Positions 1 through 14,077 of a DNA stretch of 64,000 nucleotides are shown here, piece after piece. The DNA is taken from positions 1 through 64,000 of the forward strand of contig VXAA01006465.1 in the NCBI GenBank assembly GCA_013399115.1, read 5' to 3'. The number at the start of each line of letters is the position of its first letter. Positions within the stretch are counted from its first letter, which is position 1. A program made the position numbers and the translations under genes. The notes beneath the pieces were generated by a model that was not told the DNA's origin, searched no databases, and saw only the letters and a list, made by a program, of their open reading frames with translations. This DNA comes from Anseranas semipalmata. Its lineage: Eukaryota > Chordata > Aves > Anseriformes > Anseranatidae.

Positions 1-2484
1 ACACACCTAGCAAAGGAAATTGTTGGCAAAACAGTTAATTTGGCAAAGCTCTAAGTAATTGAAAACAAGGTCTTATAATGAGACATGTCAGACAACTTTA
101 AATGTTAGGGTTACTGCCAGTTCCATCTGTATTATCCCGTGTTCTCTGCATGCGGTTCTGACCTTGCTTCTTTTTAATGAATCCAGATTTTTCCCTTTCC
201 TACTGGCATGGCCTTTGATTTCAGTGTCAGAATGAAAGGTATTTTGAAAAGCATTAGTTTGCCCCTACCAAACATCCTCTCCAAAAAACAAATGTCATGG
301 CTAAATTATAATGTAAACAGAACCAGGCGGTATCGTACTGATTTGTTCTTGTTTAGATGTGTTAAACATATGGAAATCATTGCACAACCAAACACTGGTG
401 CCAAAGTATGTGGGGAAAAAAGCTTCACTGATAGCATGAACAGAACAAATGCTTCCCCATGTCTTCATAGGCGGAGACTTAGAGCAAGGTGTGGAGCATT
501 TGTGTGCAAAACCAATTGCTCAGCTGTGCTTCCAATTCCTTCAGTGATACAGTGATAAGGGGAAATCTTATTTTTTTCCATTAAAGCTTTTTTCCGCATA
601 CTGAAAATGTTTACCCGATTAGTACCTCATTAATATTTTAATACTGTTTAATCATTTCATGCTTTTTCAAAAGGGATTTAATTTATATGGCTAATAAGAA
701 TATTTTGACTTATGCTATGAAGATATTTTCCATATTCTTAAAGAGGGCTTGGGTATGTTTCTTCTCTCTATTTGTGGTAGAAGACAACATCACATTTAGA
801 GATGTGCTTTACCAAGGAAGAAGAGCATCCTAGTAGAGAAAGAAGCTGACTGGGTGGTTCAGAAGGTCTAATTTCTTCTCCTCCTTACAAAGCATTTCCC
901 TTTCCTTATGCTTCTACTTCCCTCATTGGTAGCATAAACTGGACTGCATTTTCTTAACTGCTTTAAGAACTGCCAACAAGAAGCAATATGTAAGAATCAG
1001 TTTGTTGCATCTTCCTCTGAGGTGTTTTTCTCTGGTATTTATCAGGTGTAAGTAGGCCTGATTTAGTGCAGGGATCTGTCTACACCTTAAATAATAGAAT
1101 TGTCTTGGGCATGTGCCCTTCATTGTTGAAATTTGGCACACTTTTCTGCTGAGTCTTTGTCGCTTGATGTGTATTTGCTGGCACGGTAAGCAGTGGCAGT
1201 ACCATCCCTCTGATAATGGTGCACAGGCACTGTGTCTCCGAGATCACTTGGTTCACCTTTGCATCCCACCTCTTTGGTGACCCTTCTCACAGAAAACTGT
1301 TATGGCAGGGACCCGATGTACTGTTTTTGTGAGATTTTTGGCATCACAAGCCCAAGCAGTTTCTCCATGTCAGACCAGAAGGGTAGCTGGCACCCAGATA
1401 CAGATAGAAACAAACCGCATTGGTGCGTGTGGCAGTTCAGGGGTTAGCCCTCATAAGGGGCTTTGTGGGCCAGGGCAAGAAGGGCTGGTAGCCCATCAGT
1501 CTGGCTGATGGTGTGCAGCAGAGAGGAGCGTGTAGAGAGAGAGGCTGGAGTTGCAGGATGTCTGCTATGGGCTCAGAGACTGTTTAAGAGCATCAGTATC
1601 CAAAGGGGAAGGGCTAGGTCTCTGTGTCTCCAAGGTGTTCTTTACTCTGAGATACAGCTTCATGCAGCGCCTTCTGTATATATTGAGCCTGTGCTGCTCT
1701 TTCCAGGAATTAGTTTTTTGATGTGCTGCTGTTCCTCTGTCTCTCATGTCCAGCCCTGGTTTTGTAAGGTAATTTTCATAGCATGAATATTCCTATCAAT
1801 AGAGAGGAGTCAGATACTTGGAGAAGCTTCAGTATATCTATAGGAGTGGGGAGGATTAAACAGAAACAGCCGCACTTGTAGTTATCTGCTGAAATCAGTA
1901 CTTAGGGGATAAACACATTTTTCCCCAAGGAGGTTGAAATAGTACCACTTTACAAAGGCAGTTGGTGTACTTGCTTCCCCATTTGCTTTGGGTCAGATTC
2001 CCAAGACATGCAAAGCAATGTACGTGATGGTTGTTTCGGACAGGGGCTGGGGGCTTTTTTTTTATTTGTTTGTTTGAAGGACAGCTCTCACAGGATCTGC
2101 TGTCAGCCATGGGGGTTGTTCAGTGTCACTCCATTTCTGCTGGTGCCTGTGAATCCTGGTCTCCTGTGTATTGCTGCATTGCTTGTATGAGTAACCCTTG
2201 CAAATGGTGGCAGGTGTACTTACAGGAGTCTGCATGCATATTTCTTTGGGTGAAAAGCCCCCCCCCCTTTTTTTAGTAGACTATTTCTGCTGCTGCTTTG
2301 TTCTCAGTGTCAACAAAAAGCCTGTGCTAAGTGCTTAAATCTATTAAGCATCCATTTGACTCTGTAGGACAGAATAAATGATCTGAAAATCATTGAAAGT
2401 AGGATAGATAGAAATTACATAATTCAAATCTTTCTGTTTTTCCATTTTGCTTGAAAATTATCATTAATGTACTCCATCTTTCAG
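1..2484. other. Unique non-coding sequence, no gene recognised
   Basis: All open frames here are short and resemble no known protein. There is no CpG-rich promoter-like block. The only structured element is a homopolymer pair at 2258-2274, ten C followed by seven T, which is a likely sequencing or assembly weak point. A T-rich stretch with TTTG units lies near 2057-2078. I read the block as intergenic or intronic. Confidence 0.6.
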
Positions 2485-2564
2485 ATAGATGAGCTTCTGA
2501 GTAATGAATTCGTGCCAGTAAAATCCTGCAGCAACCTATTGATCTCTGTGGAACCTCTTGCAGG
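2485..2564 (+). other. Weak candidate internal exon, 80 nt
   Basis: The sequence before position 2485 reads as a fair 3' splice site (actccatctttcag), with a possible branch-point motif in tcattaat. An open frame of 26 codons follows, starting IDELLSNEFVPV. It ends in a GG|GTAAAA donor, and the next in-frame codon is a stop inside the would-be intron. The peptide matches no family I recognise. The donor is mediocre, and such acceptor-donor pairs do occur by chance in 64 kb. The reading phase does not fit the + strand candidate at 53377, because that exon has a stop in the phase required. Treat as an unproven candidate. Confidence 0.15.
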
Positions 2565-5315
2565 GTAAAAATTTAATCACAGTCTTAGTTTAGTTGGGTT
2601 TGGGTTTCTGTGCTATGCATGACACTCCTTCCAGGATTCTCTCACAAGCTTTTCTCTGCCTAACGATGCTTCCTTCACCAGTATAGGTAGAAATTTTTAA
2701 CATCAGAACATGTTATAAGGAAAGTATGGTGGTAAGTAAGAACAATATTAGGCCACAGTATACTAGCTAGAATGGATTTGAGAAACAAATTCAACCCCAT
2801 CCATCACAGACAGGGAAGCCTTTTGACCAGCTACCAAGTTTTATCACCTTGTATGCATTTTCAGTTCCAGCAGCTGAAAGGCTTTTGTTAAAGTGCTTTC
2901 AGAGTTTTGTTCTATTTGGGTTATGTTGGCTATGGATTCTACCGCTTCATGAAATCAAAGTATAAGCTATATGAATGAGCTGGTTTTAGGAAGCTATTTA
3001 TTGCCTTCAGCAAGCTTATAAGCTCCTCTAAGCAATATGGTGACAGGCAGTGGCAGCTGGAAATCCCCAGCCACGAATCATCTGAAGGTTTGCTCTCCAC
3101 TGAAAGCAGCATCAACTACAAGATTTCTGAAATTTGGGCTGAAAGGAGGGTGGACTACCTGGCAGAGAGGTGTCTCAGGGGATTCATCACCAATCTTCTT
3201 AATTTTTGCTTCACATGTCACTCTGTGGGATATGCGTGTCTTTGATAGTAACCACATTAACTGAAGAAAAAAAAAAATCCCTCTCCCATCTTAGGTTGCA
3301 ACAAACATTTGACAGGCAGAGAATGTAACATCAAATGCCTGAAGCGAAAACAGAGTTTGGTGGTAGCAGCATGTCCTCAGGTGTGCGAGTAATCAGGAGT
3401 GGCTGCACGTGGAGTTCAGGGTGCTTTCAGACACAGTTCTTTCCTTTGCAACCTTTATTTTGCAAGCTCTTTGTCACTGGAGCCGTCTGTACTCACGCGA
3501 GTAATCCTTTGTTGTAGCAGGGTTTATCCTGCAAGCAGGACTGATTGCCTGCCTGGATCAGGCCCTTCACTTGATGTGTTTGCGTTGAGCATGCAGCTCA
3601 GCAGTGCGAGGGGTCAGAGACGATCCCCACCTCTGTCGCCCCAGAGGTCCATGGCAAGGACCTTGCAGGAGAGGACCTTGCCCTTCTCTGCTCTGCTGCC
3701 TGTGCTGGGTGCAGGAGACATAACTGCACTTGCTTTTCCTTCCCGGAGAGCAAACTGGCTGAAACGAGGATAACCGTGGGACAGCATCACAGCCCAGGGT
3801 CCTCTCTGTGGCACCATGGAAAATGGGAGCAAGACACCAAGCAAAGCCACCTGCAGGAGCATGGTGAGCAAGTGGGCTTCTTCCCTTCGGAAATACAGAT
3901 GAGAAGGAGACTCAAAGGAAAAGAGAGCTGTTAGGCAAACACCAGCTGAAATCCTTGATGCTGTTTACTAGAAGGGTTCAGAAATGCATATATATACTGA
4001 TGCTGAAATATACTGATAGTTAATTGAGAAGAGAGGAAGGTTTTTTTGCAGTGGGTTTTGAGCTAATCTTCCCCCGTCTGCTGAAGAAATTGTCTTTTTG
4101 TGGGACAAAGAGGAAAGTGAGTGTAAAGTTTGCAGAAGAGATCCTTTCTCAAGAGCTTTTTTTGTTTGCTTGCCTACTTTTTGTGGAAAAGGTGTTTCAA
4201 ATGTTCTGCCTGAAAAATTGAAAGCACCTCTGCAGCTTACAGTAACTTTTGCAGAGTCCCTTGCTTAGCATTCACTGGATTGAGCTTTTGGTATGCCAGA
4301 CATCTCTAACAGTGTTTTAGTCTCCAGTGGCGTTTTTCTTGGAAATTCTTTCTTTGAATAATAAAACAAAGTGAAATTGTCATTGTTGTTTTCACACTGT
4401 GTGTAGCAGCGCCTTGATTTGTGATTTTTGAAGTCATCCTTAAAACAGAGCTGTTGTGTAAAATTCATTTCTGAGTGATACATAGTATACACAACTGGTT
4501 GAAGATACAAATGACCTCCACTTAATTAGCTGGCAGTGGATAATGAGTGCTAGCCATATCAGTATATTTTATTTTAGTAGGCATAATTACCAAAAGACAT
4601 ACAGAATCACACAGTTCTGTAAAATCAGCTCATTTTTCTCCACTTGTGTAACCCTCCTAGAAGCACCCATTCATACATCCTCAGTTAAGAACTGTGTGAA
4701 GGTCCGTGAAGTACGTGCACAATCATGCAATGCTTGCAAAGTTTAATTAGTGTTTTCATGTAAAGGTCGAGCTAGTGACATGAGTAGAAAATATTGGTAA
4801 TGGGGGTAGAAGTGAGTGCTAAAATAAGATCTAAGGTTGAGAGCCACCTAAGATGCCTCATATTGAATATTTTGCATTAACCTTTACAGGAGTATCATGT
4901 ATTCCTGCTGTGAGGAGGAAGACAAAGGAATCGTACATTGTCTCTGCCTGAACAGCACTTGTAGGAGTGTGAACAGGTTTTCAATAAGCTGCTTCTAGTC
5001 ATAGTGTTCCACGGTAAGGTTGGCAGTAGTCAGGTTTTCAGCTGTCCTACCTTTGTGTCCTGTCCCCCTGTCCAACCCCCNTCTTCCTTGTACACAGCTG
5101 ACCTGGATGTGTGAGGCAAGAACAACGCCTCCCATGTGTCCTGGCCTCTATGTGCACGTATGTATGAATTTTTCATGGACCATCAGACAAGTGTGCACTG
5201 TTGGATCAGCTGCGTGCGTGTGCTTTGTCCGTGCGTGCGCATACCAAGCAGCGCAGCTGGATTTCTGCAAAATGAGGCAATGAGTCCACCTGTGTTACAT
5301 AGGTGTTGAGTCACC
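2565..5315. other. Unique non-coding sequence with one ambiguous base
   Basis: No gene is recognised. There is an eleven-A run at 3267-3277. Position 5081 is N, directly after a run of five C, so it probably marks an unresolved homopolymer. The 3560-3860 stretch is richer in GC than its surroundings, but I cannot assign it to a gene or repeat family. Confidence 0.6.
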
Positions 5316-5534
5316 AGGGGAGGTTTAGGTTGGATATTAGGAAAAATTTCTTCACTGAGAGGGTTGTGAGGCATTGGAACAGGCTGCCCAGGGAAGTGGT
5401 TGAGTCACCATCCCTGGAGGTATTTAAAGGATGTGTGGGTGTGGTGCTTAGGGACATGTTTTAGTGGTAGACTTACCAGTGCTAGGTTAATGGTTGGACT
5501 TGATGATCTTGGAGGTCTTTTCCAACCTAAATGA
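5316..5534 (+). mobile_element. CR1 LINE, 5'-truncated 3' end
   Basis: This is a typical avian CR1 3' untranslated region in + orientation. In order it shows a 'ttggatattaggaaaaattt' segment, 'ggaacaggctgcccaggga', 'tcaccatccctggaggta', and the terminal 'ggttggacttgatgatct' followed by 'ttccaacct'. CR1 is the dominant LINE of birds and usually inserts as short 5'-truncated copies like this one. The usual short tandem 8-base tail is missing, so the very end is eroded. There is no coding sequence in this copy. The 5' boundary is approximate. Confidence 0.95.
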
Positions 5535-8500
5535 TGTCCTGAAAGACAGTTTGCCACTCATTTTGGAGCACAGAGGTGATATATCAAAGCCTGGATGAGT
5601 CAAGTCAAAACCTAAGAAAGGTGTTCTTTTCAAAAAAAGTTCTTGTTTGATGGGGCGGGGTGGGAGGCTGGGGGCAGAGTAAAAGAATTAGCAGCAGGTT
5701 ATGCTTCAGGAGCCCTGGGGGTAAGGGACTCCACTCCTGCATAGAAGAAATATACACTACCCAAATTCTGAATCTCTTATGTGGGCAAGCCTGCCATTAA
5801 AACGAGTGGAGTTGTGGATACTCCCTCTGAAAATCAGACTGCATCCTGGGACATCTGCCTAGAGAATTGGACCATTAAGTCCAGGCACTCCAATCTGAAG
5901 CACTTTATAGTCTTGGTCAAACATATGGCAGTAACTCTAAGCTGTGACTGTATTAATTGTATGACAGCTTTAGGAACATTGTGGCACAAGTAGAAGAGAA
6001 CTAGGCCTAAGAGACCTAATTAATGAGGTGCTTTGTTGCTTGGCAAAAATAAATGAACTTTAGCTATATAAAGGTAGATGAAGCAGTTTGCCATTTGACC
6101 CAGAAAGGTAGCCCTCTGTTACTTGAAAAGTATAAGGATGTAAAGACTTCTTAGGCTAAAATACATGTAGACTAGGTTTAAAAACTGTTGTAGTACTAAA
6201 CGTTTGGGTAAGATGTTTGGAAAGTCAGATTATCATAGTGTCACTGTATGACTCTACAATACAGACACAGAAGTAGTGCATGTGGTGAATGGTTAATTCA
6301 TAGAAAGGAGGTTACAAAAATGTGGATCCAAGGTATGTTTACTTTGGGAGTTGGCAAAGGTTATAAAAATGGCAAAGCGAGAGGAAAATATACTGGTACT
6401 GCTCTCTCAAGTGCAGGCTTTTGGCTTCCTGTACAGGACAGCAGGTGCTGCCTACAGCTGTGCTGGCTAGGATGTCAACGTGGGTGAACACCGGAGCAGA
6501 GCCCCTCAGTCTCAGTGCCATTTCTGTAGAGCCTGGCAACACTTCAAAGTCCCTCTGATGGGGTATCCTTCTCTGGGCTTGTCTTGTGCCTGGTCTTCTT
6601 GCATTTTTTTCCTATTTTCGGATTACTTGCTTGCCTCTTGTTCCTTCTCAGTCTCTTGCAAATGTTCTTGGCTAAGGTAGTGTGTTTTCACATCTTGGCT
6701 TCAATCCTGGGGGGCAGGAGGTGGTTGGTATTGTTTTGTTTTTACCAGTGCTATTTTGTTACCCTTTGTTTTCTTGAGCCTCTTTTACAGCCAACCAAAT
6801 TTAGTGCCTCCTCCTTGCTGCTATTTTCTTGTTTATTGGATTCCCTTCCCCCCAACCCTTCCCCCATGGCTCTCCATTTTCCGTTGTCTTTGTTCTTTAT
6901 TTCCCCCCTAAGATCCCGAAACAGCTCTGGGAAGATGAAGCATTCAATCTTATTTTCCATCTCCAGCTAGCGCTTTATTAATAACCCATATTTATTTAGC
7001 ATCTAGAGCCTGCCAAACACACACATTCATACACACAAAGCCAGCCACCAGTGTTTGCTGTCAGGATAATGTCTTCCCGGAGGCTTACCTCCTTCTGCCA
7101 AGCCTAGCTAAATGCCTCTTTGTGGAAAGGAAAGAAAACGCTGTTCTTGTTGAATGATGTTTATACTCCAGCATCTCCCTGAAGAAAAATGAACATGGGT
7201 CAGAAATGATCCTGGACCCTGCTATTCCTGCAGCAGAACGTGCTAGCGAGGGTATTGTATTTGCAAGGTGAAGACATGAGTTAGAGCTGGATGCATAGCC
7301 GAGATTGCAGGGCTCGGGGACGTGGGAGGGGGCAGGGGAATGGTCTGGAAAGGTTCGTGGGCCTCCCAGTTGCCCTAGGAAGTGTTCAAGGACCTGGCTC
7401 TACCAGGGCTGGGAGGCTTCTGGGTTGCATCTGGCTACTCCTAATCACATGGCAGCAAGGGCAGGATCCAGTCTCCCTCAGACTGCTGCCCGAATCTGTG
7501 CTGAGATTCAGTGTACAAGGAAGCTGGCTGGCTGTGCTTGGGCGAGTGCAGTCTTTTCAGTCTGTGACAGGCCATGGGGCTATTTATATGGCAACTTTTT
7601 GCTTGGGAAGCTATGGGTGACTAGGTCCAGCCTGGTACCAGCAAGGACTGCTATCAGAGCAGAAGCATGAGTAGTAGCAGCAGCAGGGCTGCTGTCAGGC
7701 ATATCACAGGGCTCTTGCTCAGGCCCAGAGCCTAGGGGCTACAACTTGCAACACCAACTATGCTAATTTGCTGTCTTTCCTATTAAATAAACCAGACCGG
7801 GGTGTATTTCCTAGCTGTACGAGTGTTAAGCAAGAGTGGCATGACTCAACTCTCATCCATTTTCCCGATTCTCTTTGCAAATGGTAGCCTCATCCAATCG
7901 ACCAGATGGGAACAGGTCCTGAAAATCCCCATGCTGTGTCCTAATACTATTTGGGATAGTCCTAAATGACCTGGCAAAAATCATGTGAAAACTGTTCCAA
8001 CACTGGCACAATTCGGATGGTTGAGCGTCTGTGCTAGGGCTCCCTTTCTTCCCTTTAGAGGCTCAGATCCTGTCACTGAGTCCTAGCTCCGTCTTCCAAA
8101 GCGGAGACAGTGTCAAATGCTGGGTGGATGCACCTCCCAGTAGGGCTTGGGAGGCTGGACCTGAGCTTTCTGGAAGAAGCCAGCATCAGATGGTGTGCTG
8201 GTCACGCCTATGGACAGCACGATGAGCTGAGTTGTCCTCAGGGTGCTCCCAGTCTCTGAAAGCTGGCTTTGACTAGCAGAGCTCCTGCAGGAGGGTTCCT
8301 GAGCCGTGAAGGAGCTTATACAAATAAGCAGGAAAGGGTTGTGAGGTGTTGGGCACTTGGACCATATCTTATCACTCCTTTATAGGTCATACCTGCTCCA
8401 TGGATCAGAGAAAGCCTCTTCCTGTGTGTTTATGGAACTGTAAAATAAGAAGCCCTTATCTCATGTAAGACCTGAACATCTTCCAGTAACCCATCTAGAT

Positions 8501-11500
8501 TCTACTGATTTCAATAGACTTTAAATGGTAGGTTTCAAAGGTTTCAAAGCTGTTTGGTTTGTGAATTTAAATCCTGTTATTTTCCAAATGTCACTGAATA
8601 CATGTTCTTTGTTGTGAGTTACTGTTGAGAAAGTGGGGCTAGAAATGTGTTCTGTATAGACAAAGAGTTGGGCTTCCCACTCCCTCTCTCCTTCCCTCTC
8701 TTTTTTTGTTTGTTTGGTTTTTTTTTGAATGAGATCAAAATAACGGAGTGTTGCTTGTTTAATATTTTAATTGTAAGTAGCCCTGAGAGAGGGGAAAATA
8801 AAAGGGGTGGGAGGGTGGAGTGGCGAGGGGGAGTCAAACCTTAATTTGCAGTGAGAAGTGCAAGGGAGGCTTCTTCTAAGCAACCCTAATAGTTCAAAGG
8901 ATCAAACTAGTCTCATTCTTATGTGAGACTTGTATCTCAGCTGGAATGAACATGGACAGATTTACTCAATTCATTACAAAAATCACTTGACATCTGATTT
9001 GGGTAAGCTTAAATTCTTAGGGAAACTTGTTTTCTCTTAGATGTATATTGGGTGTCCCCAGAGAGCAATCGGGGTCAAAATAATTCAGAAGAAAATGAAC
9101 AAATAGAATAAATAAACTGAATATATGTGTTGTGAGCAAGGCATGCTTGTGCTGGAGCAGTAGGACTTCCCAGACAGCTTGGCCTGGGCCTATCTTGATT
9201 GTGCTGAAGTCAGTGGTGAACCTGAATGGTGACGCAGTTAGATCAGGTGGAAACTAGCTCTTTTCCAAACCGTGGCAGTCAGCGAAGGGTTGTCCACAGC
9301 AACCCTATGTGTATTTTTGTGTGTGTTGCTGTCTGAGATGTAGTTCCAAGAAATGGTTCACCCATTTCCCCATTCTCACATCAGTGGGAGACTGATTGTA
9401 ACAGCCTCTTGGAAACCATTCTGTTTCAGTGATGGGATGTTATTTTCTTCATAATAATCATCACATTGTAATCCTAGTGGAAAGTGATATATTGTGTAAA
9501 ACAGTGGGGTAGTGTTTGCACTGTAAAATGGCTAAAATATTTTTATCCATCAAAAAAGAGCTTTCAGCTTCTATTATTACTACAAAGTCCTATTACTGTT
9601 TACAAATACATGTATCCTGCGGCCTTATCCGCCGTCCCTTTGAGTTAAAAGCGGACTTGCACTGACATCAAGCCTGCTTAAGGGGAAAGCAGTGTGCATC
9701 CTGAGCATGTAAAACAATCTCACTGTAAGATACAGTGCTATCCAGAGCCCAGATTGAAGGTCTCTTCTTTGAAACACAAATGCTGAGTTCCTATGTGCCC
9801 GTTATGCATTTCCAGCTCTGCCACTGAGCTGCTGTGCTAAGAAGAGGTGCCATTTTTGCTCTCTGGGCTCTTCAACTTTTGAGGATTTTTTTTTTTTAAT
9901 TAACAATGCTGTTTTGTATATAGTTTAAAATATAATAAAACAGCTATTTTTCTGTGCAGGTATGATATGTTAGTTTTCTGTGGTACATTCACATCTCTTT
10001 TGTGTTTGCAAGGATCTTGTTGCCATTACTCCAAGGAAATGCAGTCACAGTATAGAAAAAAAAAAGATGTTAAGTTATTCTCTGCATTGTATTTTTTCCT
10101 TCTTTTGTCTCTGTATTGCATACTCCTACGTAAGGGAATCATTAGAAAGGCATCTGAAATTACATAAGGAATAAATCAAACTGTAAACATTAGGCCAGCT
10201 TAGAAAATTGTATACAAACCTTACCAGAGTTACTGACTGACATTTTGGAGGACAGTTTCATTAGTATAATTCTTATTGACACTGTTGCATCCAAATTAAC
10301 AGCTTCTATAATGAAGCTGGTGTCACCTGCCAGTTTCTATTGTGTTGAATCTCTCCATTCAGACTGTATTGTTTTTCTGCCTTCCAAAATCCTGAAGCCC
10401 TCGTCTCTGTTAAGTGTCTCAAGCAGATTGAACTGTTACACAGTTTCTAGAGTTATTGTAGTTAGCTATTTGTTTTTCTTGTCAGTCACGTATAATTTAA
10501 CCAAGGTGATCTTGGTAAGATTTCCAGCTGTGGAATTGCAATTAAAAAAAAAAAAAAAAAGTAATCACTCCGAGGACTATTTAAATTCAGTGTTGCTGTT
10601 TGACTTGCAGCGAGTCTGCACAAGGTTGGCTTTAGGAATGTAAAATTTTTCATGAAACAGGAAAACAAACTGTTTTTCAGCCAGTGGGACATTTCTGATT
10701 TTCTGGGGATGTACCTAGAACTACTCATCAGAGGTTCATAAGTGTGTCTTAGTTCTCAACAAATCCTGACAAATTCAGGATTCAGGCATGGGGAACATGT
10801 TTAGGGAAATGTATTCATGGCATTGATCATTTAGCATATGTGCAGAATGATGACATTATCACAATCTTTTCCCATTGGGAAGGATGTTTTTTCTTCCACC
10901 CATAAAACCTCTGAACCAGGAAACAAGTGCTGCTAGATTTCACTGCAAACAATCAAAGTGGATCCCATTATACAAAACATCTGGAGATCCTACGAGTCCT
11001 TCCAGTTTTCAGTAGAGGGCTGCATTTAGGATCAGAACATGACCATTATTAATACATTTCTTACATCCTATCGTGTATTATGTTCTGATGGAGAGCTGCC
11101 TCATCATTCTTAAACTTCAGGTCCCATTGTAGAATTCATGCAGTTGTGATTTCCAGGCTGTTTAAAGTCACTTACAGCAATCTGAGCAGTTAGGGTTTTT
11201 GCGTGTGTATGTTTAAGAAACGGTTATTTTATTAGGGTTATTTATTTTTAAAGACAAGTCAAACAAAATGCAACAGGCAACAGTGAAGGGAAATAGCAGA
11301 TAATCGACCACACGAGGTTCACTGAACACTCTGTGATTGAATTTTTCCTCAACAGATTGTCTGTAATAAATCAAGTAATAAACAAATCTACAGTCTGGTA
11401 AAAGGAACATTTAAGCTATTGTGATCTAATTAGTTTGCTATTTCCATATGCCAGAATTCAGCGTGTTTTGCGTCAGTCCAGTTTCCGGTCCATTACTGTC

Positions 11501-14077
11501 TTTTCTAGACAGCAGAAGAGAGCAGTATCTTGTTCAGCTTGCAGAGCTTCAGTGCCCCTGGAAGCCTCACTGAGTGCAATTGCACTGTGGAGATGAAACA
11601 AGACACTTCTGTCAAGGCCCAAGTCTGCCAGGATCCAGGGAGCGACTAGAAGTTCATTTTAGAGAAATCCAGCTTAGGTAAAGGGAGAGAGTTGAGGAGT
11701 GTGAGGGTGTTTGGCCACAGAAGCGCTTATGGAAGGGCGATAAAACGTTCTCCATCGGAAAAACATCTCAAATCAAAATCGGATATTTTGCAATACTGTA
11801 TTTCTTGAATCATTGGTGGCTTATGTGTTCAGTGAGTGAAATCCCATGACGTTACAGCAGATTTCATGAGCTCACCATCCCTACAGCCTTGAAGTCTAAA
11901 GATATGTTGGGTCTTCCAACTTTTAAGTGGACTGTTGCTCCACTCATTTACACAAGAGAGGTTTAAGTGTTGCCTAACCCGCTTAGGGGTAGGGATACCT
12001 AATTGCCCTTGAAACAGGTGCTCCCTTTAAATTGTTTTTAAAAGCAGTCAGGAAGTAGTAGAACTTTTTTTTTTCCTTGTCTCTGCATTTAAAACCTCTT
12101 AGAGGGAACCTTGGAGCCATAGGTTGGAGCTCTATCCCCAGAGCTTTTCTTAAAGTCTGAACTAGAGAAGAGGCTGACGTGGCGTGGTAGAGGTTGTTCA
12201 TTCAGAGAATGCAAGTGGCCGAGATAATGAACACTCGTGTATTACGAATTCAGCAAGAACACCATTTTGCCCCTTAATGGCATTTTTGCTGCTTTTGTTT
12301 CTCATCCCTGGCCAGAACTCAAAACAGAAAAAGGACTGTGAGAATGAACAATGGTGATGAAACCAATTTGCCCTAGTTTTGTGAAAATCATAATAAACTC
12401 AGGCTGTGTTTAATTGACATTTTGGACAAAGTTTCTTTAGAAATCTATTCAGCCCTTCCTAATTAGCGTGTAATCTTTGTGTGAGTAGATTATCATTTGG
12501 GAGCAGCTGTACCTGCCGATTTCCTTTCTGAGACAGTGCAATGGTAGAACTGATGCTGTGTCACTTCACCAAATAGCTTTTGGGGAGGGAAGGGATGATT
12601 TTGGTCTTCTAGCAAAGGGTGTGCGAGTATGCGTGTGTTTCTTGCGTGCATATATAAATTAAAGAGGGAGCGTTGGTGGGGCGGACAAAGGATTCTCTCT
12701 TCTTTTGTGAGTTCGTTAGGGAACAAGGGTAGAAAACAACAACAACAAAAGTCTTGCAAAAGAGCTGCAGCAAGGCTGGATTTGCAGAAACAGATGCCCA
12801 ATCAAACTGCAAATCTTTTCCTTCCAAACCTTTTGTGATGAATGCTGTCGGGTGGATTGGCAGTGGCATGGGACTGTACGGGGCTCTACAAGTTATGGTT
12901 ATGGCTTGTGTACTGCTGGACCCCACACCTCTGGATTTTTGTATGGGGTTATGAGGTGGCAGACAATTTTGTTTGAGATATTCTACAAATATCAGGAAAC
13001 AGGCTCCCTGAGGTAATGCCAGCAAGTTTCTTAAGGTGGGCACTCTTTCAGACAGAGGCAGCCAGCCAAGTAACAGCTTGTCTTAGGGGGCAGCTGGAGA
13101 TTGTCCTTACACCGGTCTCTTCCGAATCCAAGTGTGTTTGTCTGTGCTGGGTTGCCAGGGGTCGGAGCTGTGATGTTACTGTGATGTTACAAAGCATGGT
13201 ATCTGGCTGAATTTTGGGTTTGTGTACTTGGTCTCTCTGAGCGTCCCCTGTGACAGAGGTTCTAGCCAAGCAGAAGCTGCTTTGTGCCATATCGCTGCCC
13301 AGTCAGATCACTAGACTAACTTAATGGTGATTTTGGCAAAAGTTGTCCTCATTTTATCTTATCAGTAAAACAAGAAGCACTCTTCTCCTTCATGCAAACC
13401 TTTCTGTTTGTTGGACAGTCCTGGGGCTCTGCACACCCCGTCCTTTTTGCCAGCCCCCGGTGAAATCCCAGCTGGGTGCGTACGAAGTTTCTGTGATGTG
13501 GCCAGTCAGCCACTTTCAAAATGAGTTTTTCATCATTGATGGTTACATATGTGCTTCAGTTATACTGTAAGAACTATCGCGTGCTCTCTGGATAAGAAGT
13601 AGAAATGGATTCTGAAGTAGCACTAAAAAGGATTTTCTCTGAAAACTTTACTAGAATGTAAAGGATTTGTTTATTAATCTGAAATTACAAAGTTGGGTTT
13701 TGTGTTCAGTTAGTACTACGATTTTCAACAGAACATGGGGCAGCAGCAATAAATAATCATTTAAAAAAAAAAAAATCAAGTGCTTGGTTGCAGTTTGTTA
13801 TAATTTTACCTGGGAACTTCCAGTCACCAAGTTCTAAAAACCAAGTGTATTTTGTTTGAGGGGTTCTTGCTTTACTGATGAAAATGAAAACCTTTTTGGA
13901 ACAACAGTCTTACTTAACTTTCAAGTCAAGGAAAGGTGACTCTCAACAACTCAGCGTTTGGACAATGACTGCTGGCTCAGATGATCAGTCTCTTCTTTGT
14001 AGAGGGAGACTGCTAAGGCACAAGGAGAATGAAATCTGTTGCAGAGATGGGATTTTTCATCTAGTACTCTAAGCAGT
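5535..14077. other. Unique non-coding sequence, 8.5 kb
   Basis: I see no gene and no recognisable transposon. A GC-richer patch runs from about 7280 to 7760. A pyrimidine-rich tract near 8680-8730 is followed by a G-rich tract at 8804-8831. A seventeen-A run lies at 10544-10560 without visible target-site duplication. The 9-base unit gtttcaaag is repeated in tandem near 8530. A short direct repeat of tgtgatgttac sits at about 13169-13190. Everything else looks like ordinary avian intergenic or intronic DNA. Confidence 0.6.
5652..5674 (+). other. Canonical G-quadruplex motif
   Basis: There are four G runs: 5652-5655, 5657-5660, 5662-5664 and 5670-5674. They are separated by loops of 1, 1 and 5 bases, which fits the standard G3+N1-7 rule on the + strand. 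The motif lies about 120 bases beyond the CR1 3' end and is not part of the CR1 consensus I know. Folding in vivo cannot be told from sequence, and no promoter is visible nearby. Confidence 0.6.

Noticed and set aside
8804..8831. Second G-quadruplex motif
   Set aside because: One loop is 11 bases, outside the usual 1-7 rule.
10544..10560. Poly-A tract as the tail of a processed pseudogene
   Set aside because: No upstream similarity to a known gene and no flanking target-site duplication.
12609..13043. 144-codon minus-strand open frame
   Set aside because: No domain, no splice or promoter support, overlapped by other equally meaningless frames.
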